From positions 84,865,491 to 84,929,490 of the forward strand of contig NC_034412.1 in the NCBI RefSeq assembly GCF_002078875.1: 64,000 bases of DNA, read 5' to 3'. Numbering within the stretch: position 1 is the first letter of the stretch; the number at the start of each line of letters is the position of its first letter. Positions 50,201 through 62,200 of this stretch are shown here, piece after piece. The notes beneath the pieces are model-generated. The model was given only the letters and a program-made list of their open reading frames with translations, ran no database searches and was not told where the DNA came from. This DNA comes from Numida meleagris (Eukaryota; Chordata; Aves; Galliformes; Numididae). The position numbers and the translations under genes are program-made.

Positions 50201-53200
50201 TTTAAGCTGTTTCTAAGTATAACGTGTAAGATTCATTTCTCTATAAATTTACATCAGCCATGCGGTCTGCATTAATACTTCATGTGCCTGATGAGACAGA
50301 CTTTTGGCAATATGCTTTGTGGGTTTTATGGTAATTTCTCCTCTACTGCAGTCATAACAGAGATGTAGTAATGGGGGTTACCACAAATTTAAAGCTGTAT
50401 GTATCCTATCTATTAACAGGTGGAACAGTCAGATTTTGAAGTCCAAATTTAAAGAGAATTTCTTATTGTGGTAGAATTTAAAATAAAGCATTCTGAATCT
50501 GTCCTTTTAGCGTAAGTGAAGGAGGTGAGCCCATGGTCAGGTCCCAGAGATACAGGGATGCTATATGTCTAAGATGGACTGTAATGATGTACTGATAGAT
50601 GATGAGCAGAATTCAAAGGAGTTCTGCTGTGGTGAAAGATGTGCCTTAAGCACATAATTTATTCTAAAATAGTGGCCTTTATGATGGGTTCTTTACACAC
50701 AAGATCTGCTATGAGGGTTTTGTTACAGATACCTAAACTGTCTGTGTGTAGAAGGGTACCTCTGGTTACAGTGGTGCACCATAGCAATTGCTCTGATTAG
50801 AGAGATCTCAAGGATTGTGTAATACTTACAGGAAGTAATGACTAGGGAAGCTTTTATTTCATTATCTTAGAGTGTTAGTCTGTGTTGTTTTCTGCTTGTA
50901 TTGTTAGCACTTTTTGATACTCTGTTAGATTACTACAAAGGAATCCAGATGCTGCATGTGGATACTTGCACATGTAAGTGTGTACGTGCTTTTGTATTGA
51001 AAAAATATGCAAATAAATATGCATGAATAAGTTTTATTAGCATAGACCTCTTTGTATTTACGTGTAAAACAGGTTTATTTTAAAGGTTCAAGGTGCAAAA
51101 GAAATCTGAATTATGGGATGATAGAACGCGTAGAGTTGGAAGGGACCTCTCAGGGCAATGTAGTCCAACTCCCCTGCAACGAACAGAGACACCACAGCTA
51201 GGTCAGGCTGCCCAGGGCCTTTTCTAGCCTCGCCTGGAAAGTCTCCAGGGATGGGGCATCGAGCACAACACTAGGTAATCTGTTCCAGTGCCTCGCCACT
51301 GTCACTGTAGAAGATTTTTTTCCTTATATCTAATGTAAACCTACCCTCCCTGAGCTTGGAGCCATTTCCCCTTGTTCTATCACCACAGACCCTGCTAAAG
51401 AGTCTGTCTCCTCCTTTCTTGTAGCTACCCTTTAGATACTGAAAGGCCACTCTCAGGTCACCCCGCAGCCTTCTATTCTCCAGGCTGAAGAGCCCCAGCT
51501 CTCTCAGCCTGTCCTCATAGGATAGGTAATTATGAATTTCAGGGCATCAGCCACTGACCACCAGATTGCTTTCTTATTGTAGATGGCTTACATCCCAATG
51601 AAGTATGGGTAAGCTGTCCAGCAGCTGGTAAAGGATTTATTTTTTTATTCTAGTTTTTTTTAGTAACAGCCACTTAACATGCAAATTCTTACCCTCTCTT
51701 ACTGTGTGACTTTTTTTTCACATGTTCTCAAAGGGTCGTTCCTTGTGTTGTATTTATTGCTGTATATTTTGAACATTAATATCTGGTTAAAAGCATAATT
51801 CAGTGAAACAAATGTAGTCTTCAGTATTCCTAAATCAAGTTGTTTGTAATCTTTACAATAGGGTGAGATTGATCTTTAGTACAGATGTTCAGTCTAGCTG
51901 AAAATTTGTATCCTGTTGGGTTGCTTAAGTAGTTGCATAAAGTTGCATAAAGTTGCATAAAGTTGCATAAAGTAGTTACATTCTACTTTATTATGGCAGA
52001 TGTCTCTGGAAAACTGAGAATCTGGGATACTACACAAAAGGAACACCTTCTGAAGTATGAGTATCAGCCATTTGCAGGAAAAATAAAAGACCTTGCCTGG
52101 ACTGAAGACAGCAAAAGAATTGCTGTGGTTGGAGAAGGAAGGGAAAAGTGAGTAATTCTGTTTGTGTCTTTGTGTATGTATTTCTGTATGTCTGTGAATA
52201 AATAAGTCACGGTGTAAACCTTTGAATGCTAGCAAAGCAGGATCTTTGCAGACAGCTTTTAATTCTTCGAGGGAGGGGAACAATGACTTTCCCTGTTCAA
52301 GATGTCATGTTCTGCAGCAAGATTCTTCATGTGGTATTTAACAGCTGTAGAGCTACTTGGAATGTACAGTTCTGTTAGAATCGCCCAGCTTAAAACTGTG
52401 TAGGTTTTGCTTGTTTTGGTGATGATATGTTGAATTATACCTGTTCAGCGTGACTCTTGAGGGATTTCTTTGTATAATTCAGATCAAGTAGGAAGAGAAA
52501 GCCACAAGAAGATTTCTCACTCTTCTTTCACCCCTCTCAAATTGAGAATATGATTGAATAAGAGTAAAAAAAATAAAGAAAAATATGTATTAGAATTTTC
52601 TCTCTCAGCAACACTTCTGTATTTTAAGTAGTAGTATGCTAATCAAAAGAAAATTACAACACAGTTTTCCTTGTCTGGTTAAATGAGGTATCTGTTACCA
52701 GGGCAGAGTTAGTGACAGACAGATCTGTGTCCTTTCTTTAAGGTTTAAAGACTGGCAGATCTGTAAAGGAGTGTGCAGACTCCTTGGTAGTGTTGTACCT
52801 AAAGAGCAGTGTGGTTCTGTTTCCCTCACCTCCTGCACCATTTCTTAACACTGGCATATACTGTATTGTGATACTGGAGAGAGATTCGTTGACCCAGTTC
52901 CTCCATCCACCTGCCCATTGGTAGATGGAGTTTGCTTTCCTACTTGAAGAAGCTGGACTGTTTCATGCTAGAACTATATATTCCCAATCTAGAATTTTGC
53001 TTGATTCTACAGAACCCATTTTTAGTAGCTATGCTCTGTAGTTTAATGCTGTTGTATTGATTATACTGTTTTTTTAAGTAATTCAAAATAAGAACTGGCA
53101 AGATGCTATTATAATTATTCCTTATGCTTTTAAATAATGCTGTAAAAGTGATGGTACCCAATCTAGGCTAAATAATCAGAAAACCAATCCAGTATTATCC

Positions 53201-56200
53201 TAGCTCTCTGTATTCTGTGTGGTGACTGGACAGTTAGAAAAGCTTTGTGCTGTCTTTTACAGACTGACAGACTTACTGAATAATATCTTCTGATTCTCTG
53301 TTCTGGATCAACAAATGTCTCCTCATGAAGATTAGGTTCTATCTCCAGCAAGATCTCAAATTTCCTTCCATGAACTATAGTCTTCTTGCGTGAGATTAAT
53401 GAAATGACCTAATTTCTTTTCTTTGAGTGCACTTAAATCTGCTCTTTGTAGATGATCTAAGAGTTAATCTACATGGAACTTTTATGAATTAATGTGTTTT
53501 GCTGTTTAGATTTGGAGCAGTGTTCCTGTGGGACAGTGGTTCTTCTGTTGGTGAAATCACTGGGCACAACAAAGTGATCAACAGCGTGGACATAAAACAA
53601 ACAAGACCTTATCGTCTCGCAACTGGCAGTGATGACAACTGTGCTGCTTTCTTTGAGGGACCTCCATTCAAGTTCAAGTTTACACTAAGTGTGAGTTTAA
53701 GCTTATTTGTGGCTCTCTTAAACTGGCCACCAAGCTGACTAAAAGCTTTCCAACAAGCTTGCAGTCTAAACTGTTAAAACAAGTTCTCAGTTCCCTCTTT
53801 TGAGCCATAGTTGGTGTCAAGTGTCTGTTTTGGACCCATGTCCAACTGAAGGCTTGACTCAAGCTGACAAAAATAAAATAAATCACTGCTTCAGGTTCTC
53901 TTCTTAACCGCTTCATATGAATTTTGGTTTTACTTTATTTTTTGTAACATAAGAAATAGATGTTTTCATCAGCTTTAGTGATGCTTGCTGAGCTCTGCTA
54001 CTTGATGTAGATGTGCATAGCGTTTCTGAATACTCTTAAGCTGCTTTATTCAAGAAATGTGGTTGTGTGAGTGGAATGTTACAATCGCCTTAAGATTGCT
54101 CAAATCTGAAATTCTAAGGCAGATTTGAAATGTTGAGGGGAGGTGGTTTAAAATATAACTGATATCTACAACAAGAGTTGGATATGTAATTTCTGTGGTC
54201 AGTTTTCTGTTTTATGCTCCTTATTTTTCTTTTTTCTTTTTTAAATTGTATTAATTGAAAGCTTGTATGTAAATGAAACAAAGCTTGGAACTACCACATT
54301 TAAGAAACCCATCATTGCTTGAGGCCAAAAGCAACTTCTGCTTCTGCAGCTTTTTCTGGTGCCACAGAACCTGTATCTTGCCTCAGAAAAAAACTTGCAA
54401 AGATACTGGATTTAATTGGACTAGTAACAATTCAAAATGTTTAGTAGTTCTTTTTTTGTTTCTAAAGACTACTGTAGTAGGGCTTTTAATATGGTAAGTA
54501 TATACCTTTAGTAGACTTTGTAATTGACTTTAGTAAGGATTCCAGTTCTAGAAAAGGAATTGTTTTGAGCTCTACAATCCAATGAAGTGATGCAGTTGCC
54601 TAATTTATTTCTGAACCTAAGTTGATACTTACATTTTGCTAAGCTGGTTCTTTTGGAACTGTCAAGTCTGATTTGCTTACCAGTGCTGCTCAAACTGTTT
54701 TGTGATGTAGCCTTCCTTTTAAAGTGGTATTTGAGTTGCTGTATGGGATTCAAGTGCAAGCTGCTAGGTGATTTAGATTAGAGATTGAGTTATCAGGAAA
54801 AAAAATCTATATTTAAACAAAGAAAGTAGGTTAGAACCTGCCTTTCATAATACTAAAAATAGTCTCCCAAATCTCTGCATGGGAGCTTTGGCCTCATTGT
54901 GATGCTTTCTTGTTTAACATGTGCTTTCTAGTTAACATCATTTGAATAGTCTCCTATTTGTAAAGAGTCTATTTGTGGAGCATACATCAGTCTTGCCTGG
55001 TTACTTCACGGAACTAGCATGACTGTGGTCTCCCAAAATTGGAATTCATCATTTATTCTTCATTGCTGTTGCCTTGTTTTGGATTTTTTCTGATTTTTAA
55101 ATAGGAAGCATTTCATTTCATGCTTCCTGTGTGTGAAACCTACTTGCACAATGAAGCAAATAAAAATCTAGAGAACGCTGCAGAAGAATTAACTAGAGGA
55201 AAAGAATCCTGTGATTTCATCTAGGCTGAAGGTGTGATTGTTCATTTTTTTTCTGCCTATTCCTGATACAGTGGTACTCATTCACCTGGTTTTGTGCTGA
55301 GTTGGTTTAACTCCATCAGTACTAATCCCACAATTTCCCTCGACTGCTGTTGACACAATTCTCTTCATATAGAATGGCCATATACTTTACAGCAGGCATC
55401 TTCTGCACAGTTAGTTAACAGCTTGACTGAAGAGAACTTTGTTGTTACTGGATTATTGTGTATGTAAACAGGTCTGTTCTTCTGTGCTGATTGTTATCTT
55501 TTCTACAGGACCATACGCGGTTTGTGAACTGTGTGAGATTTTCTCCTGACGGGAACAGGTTCGCTACAGCTAGTGCAGATGGCCAGGTACAAAAACAAGC
55601 AACTTGTACTGATTTTAAGATGAGAAGATTCTTGACCATGTTGGAAATAGAATTAGTCATGGGACATCCATGTTGACACTTTTTTTTATTCTGGGAAATG
55701 GCTGAAGTAAAATTCCAGTGTCTCCCTATAAAGCTGTAACAGCTGATGTCTGTTAAACTGTTCCCACTCAGCTTTTTCTCTGTTCTGTCTCCCTGGCATA
55801 TTACTTCTTGTAGATGATTTTGGCAGGTATATATCAGACTTTTGCAATACGTATGTTGGTGTGATCTTGAAAAGTCTGTCTGAAATAATGAACTCACAGA
55901 TAGCATCCCCACTCCATGTGGACTCCCTGCTGGTAAGGACAGGTTTAGCAACATTTTCCACAGGGAGCTCCTCCTATGCAGTAGATTTCCCATGTAGGCA
56001 TGCTCCCATGACTGCCATCGCAGCAGGAGTAGAAAATGTAATGCTTTTCAGAGTTTCAAATGTCAGGATCCAACATAAACAGTGGCTTACTATGCTTATT
56101 TAGAATTGTCACTTTGCTTATTTAGTATTTAATATTAAATGCAGGAATACTTGTAAGCTTACGAAACAACACATTTTGAATAGACACAAGTGTGCTTCGT

Positions 56201-59200
56201 AGCAAAAGAATATGTGCAATGTGAGTAACAATGTTTTAGCATGTCAGTATTTTTCTTTTGCTACTGCTTTTCCCTTTAAGTGATTTGTTTGTGTGCTCTT
56301 TAAAGATTTTTATCTATGATGGGAAGACTGGGGAGAAAGTATGCGCTCTTGGCGGAGGCAAAGCTCATGATGGAGGTATTTATGCTGTAAGTATCGCCTC
56401 ATTTGTACAAATGATCCGTGGTATTGCATTACAGAGTTCATGGACTGTGAAGTCTTGCAATAATAAATGCACTTACTATCTTGTGGCATTTATTTTTACA
56501 GATTAGTTGGAGTCCTGACAGTAGCCAATTGCTTTCTGCTTCTGGAGATAAAACTGCTAAAATTTGGGATGTTGGTGCTAATTCTGTTGTCAGTACTTTC
56601 AACATGGGATCAAATGTGTTGGATCAGCAGCTGGGTTGCTTGTGGCAGAAAGACCATTTACTGTCTCTTTCTCTCTCTGGCTATATCAATTATTTGGACA
56701 AAAACAATCCAGATAAACCTTTACGTGTCATAAAGGTGAGTGAAACTTACATTGTTGCACCAGAATTTCTGTAATAAGTGGCTTGGTAAAGTTGTCTGGA
56801 TGGAGTAGTAACTGTTGAAAGATGGCTTTGTTAAATTAGCATTGCCAAGCAAGCAATTTATGTGCAACTTTCTTACTGCAAGTTGCATAAATTAAAAAGC
56901 TAATATTACGTGCAGTGATATTGTGCAAATACAGCCCAATTTTTGGTTTCAGTTAAGGTTGTCAAATTTGTTTTGTAGTAACTTCTAGCATTCTTCGGAT
57001 ACAAGAAATACAGAATAGATAGAAAACTACCAGTGATATCTAATTCATCCACTGACTGTGAACGAGGTGTCTAGAGTTGCTAAGTAAGCTTTAATTTTAG
57101 GAATTAAAGAGTTCGCTGACACAGCACTCTCACGGGAACTTAACATTTTTGCATGAACTAGAAACTGACGTCCTAGATTCCTGCTATTGCTGCTGTAGTC
57201 CTGCAAGTTGAATCTTCCGAATCATCATGTGCCTGGAAAGTAAACTTTGTGTATGAAAAGGCCGTGGAAGTATTTTTGGCCCAGCAGGCTAAGTAATAGA
57301 GAAATTCACAGCACCTATTTACTCCTCCTTGAAGGGTAGTACATGGAAATAGCAATACTGCAGCAGTAAAACAGCTTCATCATTAGTTAGTGATTTGTAT
57401 TCTGCGTGACCTTGAATGCTTATGAATAAAATTGTTCCTTTCTGAATAACCTGTAATTCTTCTCAAATAGATTTGATTTTTATAAGTGTTAAGAAGAAAG
57501 ATGCCCATCAATAATGATTATTTGTGTCCTATTCACAGGGTCATAGTAAATCAATTCAGTGTCTTACAGTGCATAAAAATGGTGGAAAGTCCTATATTTA
57601 CTCTGGCAGTAATGATGGTCATATTAATATCCTTTGAATGATAAAGCAATACTTGTTCTGGTCTTACAGTCTGAGAGAATGTATTAGGAGGGGGGAAAAA
57701 AGCTTTGCCAAAAACCGAAAATTGCCTTTATTGAACACAAGTTAACATTTTGTCTATAGAAGAAGTTTGTTTTCCTCTAACTGTCCTGTTTTACTGCTTG
57801 TCTTTAAACTTGCCTGCTAAATACATGCTACATCTTAATTTCCAGTTCTCACTGAGGATGTAGGAACAAGTAAATACATGTGGAAAGTTAGAGTCTAATT
57901 TAAATGTTTCATTATGCATGCTAAATATGCACTGCTGCTTCTTGCTGTTATAGGCAACAGATAGATAGATACTTTCACCACATGCTAAAAATACACCTAA
58001 GAAACCCCAACAGATTATTCAGGACAAGGAAGATAAATTCTTGTTGATCTCTTTGACCCAGTAACAAGCATTTGTCTTAGAGTTGCTTTTCCCACCTATA
58101 TTACTTTTTTTTTTTTTTAAGTTCTGTGATGTACCAGTTCTGTTACTTGGCATCCCAAATGTCACCAGGTTTTCTCACTAGTCAAGAGAACTTCTCCTAA
58201 GACTCAGTTTCAGTCCTGTGGGTTTATAAAGCAAAACATTGGAAATACAGAGTGGTTCCTGGAGGGCACTGATTATTGATGAGGCTGTGATGTGTTTAGC
58301 TAAAATACTGTTGAACATTCTGAAGCTTATAAATAAAACTGGAGTCCTTCATCTTGCTTTCCACGATGCATTGAAGTGGTATCGCATTGGCAGAAGTCAT
58401 AAAACAGAGGACTTCTTGTCAGCAAAGCCCTATAGTACAGTGGTGATAGTTCAAACTGATGTTAACGCTCCTCACGAGGGGGAAGCCAATGCCATAGGAC
58501 TTCTAACTAATTCTTTTGGGAAATATTTTGGATTCTCAGACCTAATCCTAGTTGTTCCAGTGTTTACTGTTTGTAGCAGGTCATCTAGCTCATTACAGAA
58601 CATCAGGGTTTTATTTAACAGTGTGAGGTTAAGAGGTTTCTTAAAACACAGGCGCGGATTTGCCAGAGAGCTTGTGGAGTCTCCATTGTTGGAGATGCTC
58701 AAAACCAAACTAAAAGGGCAATCTGCTCAGCAAGGATTTGAACTAAATCTCCAGAAGCTCCTTCCAACCTCAGTTAGTCTGCTTATGTAAAATATTTTTT
58801 AATTGGGATGTGGTTCTATATCTGAGTGCAATGGCATCTTCAAATATTCCTTAATTCTGGTGTGTACATTATTGGGACTCGGACACTGGAGAGAATGATG
58901 GCTTTTCTGGGAAAGGCCATACAAACCAGGTTTCTAGAATGGCAGTGGATGAAATGGATCAGCTTGTTACCTGCAGTATGGATGACACTGTGCGCTATAC
59001 CAACCTTAGCAAGAGGGACTACAGGTTAGTTAAACTGTTGCCTTTTATTGTATTATTACAGCCTTCTTATTTTATAGCAAGTTTTGTTGATTTACATGGC
59101 AAATAATGTTATGCTACAACTTATTCAGGTTTAAGTTACCATGGAAACTGTAGAAATGATTGCTGTACCAACCTTGCCTTTTTTCTTTCTCAAAGAGAAA

Positions 59201-62200
59201 TGCCTCCCAGACATTTCTTACTTTGTCTCATCTCTTTCACAGGTTAGATAGGTATCAGTCTGTATCAGGTAGCTTAGTTGAATAGGTGGGAAAGGTGTCG
59301 GTTTCTCTATACTTCATTAATACACAGGAATGCTGTTAATAAACATTGGGTTAGGAGGAGTGGAGCACGACTGCTTATTCATTAAAAACTGCAGTTGAAG
59401 CAAAAAAAAAAAAAGCAACTTTTAGAAAATTCTTTTACGGTCACCTAGTTAAATCTGAAATTTAGACTCTAAAGCAGCAGCATTGACTTTCACTTAGAAG
59501 GCTTGCTTCCTAATAGAGATACTGACATTCTGAACAGTAAACAGAAGGAAACCTTATGGATTAAATATATATATATATATGCATGTCCTTGAAGATCATT
59601 AGTAGGTGATAGTTTAAATAATCGATTTTAAATAATAAGTATGAAATATTTTTTTTTCTTTTGCATTTCTGCTTCTCCACCTTGCCACGCCTTCCTCTAG
59701 TGGCCAGGATGCTGTGAAAATGGATGTTCAGCCAAAATGTTTAGCTGTGGGTCCTGGTGGTTATACTGTAGTTTTATGCATTGGACAGGTAAGTATTTTG
59801 TTCTGGATTCGCAACACAATTGCTGTGTTAATAATGCAGAGTATGGTAGTGTGACGGGTTCTGATGAACTTGTTTGATGTGTGATCACCTTGAGAATTTT
59901 TATAAATAAGAGTTCAGGAGAACATAATGAAGCAAGCTATTGTGACAGCCTTGCTTTTTTATTTCTTGTACCAGTTCAGCAGTCCTACGTACAGATATTA
60001 AGCTTCGTGTAGTGTCTCTTATGGATACACTTGAATTCATTATTATCAATACAGCTTTGTGCTGGAATGCTACAGCAGTCTGAATTGAAACAGGAAGAAA
60101 ATAACCATGTTTACCTGCTGAATGGAAAGCCGAAGGCATGTCTTGACCGTTGGATATAAGTGCATCTGAAATAAGAGAATTTATGTTCTCATTGTGAAGA
60201 GTAGAGAGCTGGAACTTTGTGAATTGCTATTTCAAGTTTATTATTTCTGATTCCCTTCTCCGTATTCCATTGCTTTTAGGAGAGGGAGAGAAAGGGGGGT
60301 TGGAGGGAAGGAAAATGGGGGGGAGGAGAGGGAAGGAAAAGGGTAAGACAAGAATGTTAGTTTTGTTCTGTCATGTAGTTGTGTTGTAGTAAATACACTT
60401 ATCTCTATGTACTGTTGTGACCTTAAGAACATCAGGCTTCTCTGCTATATCTTTCAATTTGTTATAGAAGTGATTTTTTTCAGTTTAATTGTATTCATTA
60501 GAAGATAGGAATTAACGTGCTTCCACAAAAATACTGCTTAACTGCCAAGTAATGCTTTTGCCTGATCTGTTTAGTGAGGCAATTTTGAGAGGAAAAACTG
60601 TGTCTTGCTCCTGCAGTTTTTTTTGCAACTAATCCAACTAACTCATTAACTAATTGTTAGAGAGGCCTTGCAGAGATCTCTAGATAAATTAGAGAGCAGG
60701 ACATGAAGTTTAACATGAGCAAGTGCTGGATTCTGCACCTGGGAAGGAGCAGCCCTGGCTACTTGTATAGAATGGAGGATGAGATCCTGGAGGGCAGTCC
60801 TGCTGAAAGAGATTTTGGGATCTTGGTCAACCACAGGTTTAACATGAACATGTATGGCAGTAGAGATTAAACCTTCCCACCAGTATTCTGTTAAATTATG
60901 TTGCTGTGTGGCAGAGGGGCAATCTGACAAAACGATGTCTGACGTGGAAATGTGCATGAAACAAAGATGTGTCATTAAATTCTTCTATGTGGGAAAAATG
61001 GCACCCATTGACATCTGCTGATGCTTGCTGAATGCTGATGGAAACCAAACAGTGGTTGTCAGCACAGTGATGCAGGTGGTGGGTGGTACATTTCAGCAGT
61101 GGTGACAGCAGTGTGAAAGATGAGCCATGTTCTGGACCACCATACGGATTTTTACAAGAGTAGCATGCAGGCTCTTTTTCATTGCTGGTGAAAATGCATA
61201 GCTTGTGGTGGTGACTATATTGAAAAATAGTGTTTTGTAGCTGAGAATTTGCTCTATCAAATAGTGTTATTTTGCTATGCGTATCTGTTATAGTTTCCAT
61301 GGAAATAAATAGGCCTTACTTTTGGAGTGACCCATGTAGAACTGCACTGCACTATTAGCTTGCTGCTAATTTGGTCCTGCATCCCCTCCTTTAATAGTAA
61401 ACCAGGCAGGGAGTAAGCACTGCTAAAAATACTGCTCTTTCTGTGTTTCTTCTGTATTCTGACCAAATGAGGTAAAGCTGAATGCAGTAGAGCGTGCCCT
61501 GTGCTCTCTAATGTAGAGCACTTATGTACTCCAGTACAGCAGATCAGTTAGTCAGCATGCATAGACATATTTTCCTTTTTCTAAAGGAGATGTTCCCTTA
61601 GGATCAGGGCATAGTAAACTTGTGAGCAATCAGAGTGGATCTGATGACAAAGCAACATGACTTAGTCAGAGTTGTGCATTCGGCTCTTGGAAGAAGGAGC
61701 TTAGTTTCTGGCTTTCTATTTGCAGATTGTCTTGATGAAAGATAAGAAAAAATGTTTTGCAATTGATGACCTTGGCTATGAGCCAGAAGCTGTGGCTGTT
61801 CACCCTGGTGGAGGTTCAGTAGCAGTGGGAGGAACGGTAAGGTTGCATTTCCTAAAACTATACTTTGAACACTTGCACTAGTAACAGAAGCATTTAACAA
61901 TAGTAGGTCTGTTCTCTTGAGAAGCAGTAGATGGCAGTTCTAACAGGAGCAGTATTGCAGTGAGTAACCTATGAGTAATTGGTATTACTGGGCTTTTGCT
62001 CCCCTGGTTCTTCCACCATTGTGACCAACGTCTATTTCATATTTTTCTTTTCTGTTCACTGTCTTTAAGTTGTTTTTACCAAGTGTAAATTTGAAGTAGA
62101 CAAATCTTCATTACTGTATCCTAGACTTAGTGGAGTGTCGCCAGTATAAATGACAGGTTCTTCAGACTAATTCTCAGTAGATCTCAATGTAAGCAGTACC

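Larger units (their letters stand above)
48587..51999 (+). other. WDR1 intron 3
   Basis: GT-AG intron of 3,413 bp. It contains a minus-strand CR1 (51119-51528) and, just before the acceptor, a 10-bp tandem repeat (51931-51972). Confidence 0.85.
59789..61725 (+). other. WDR1 intron 11
   Basis: GT-AG intron of 1,937 bp holding a homopurine tract, a CR1 fragment and a mariner copy directly joined to it. Confidence 0.85.

Noticed and set aside
57618..57640. A conventional GT donor for WDR1 exon 9
   Set aside because: The GT at 57618 would remove conserved residues and break the frame to exon 10. The AT-AC boundary fits both the signals and the protein.
58239..58790. 183-codon open frame in WDR1 intron 9
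   Set aside because: Its end is CR1 3' sequence and the remainder has no similarity I recognise. It lies wholly inside the intron and is not needed for the WDR1 frame.
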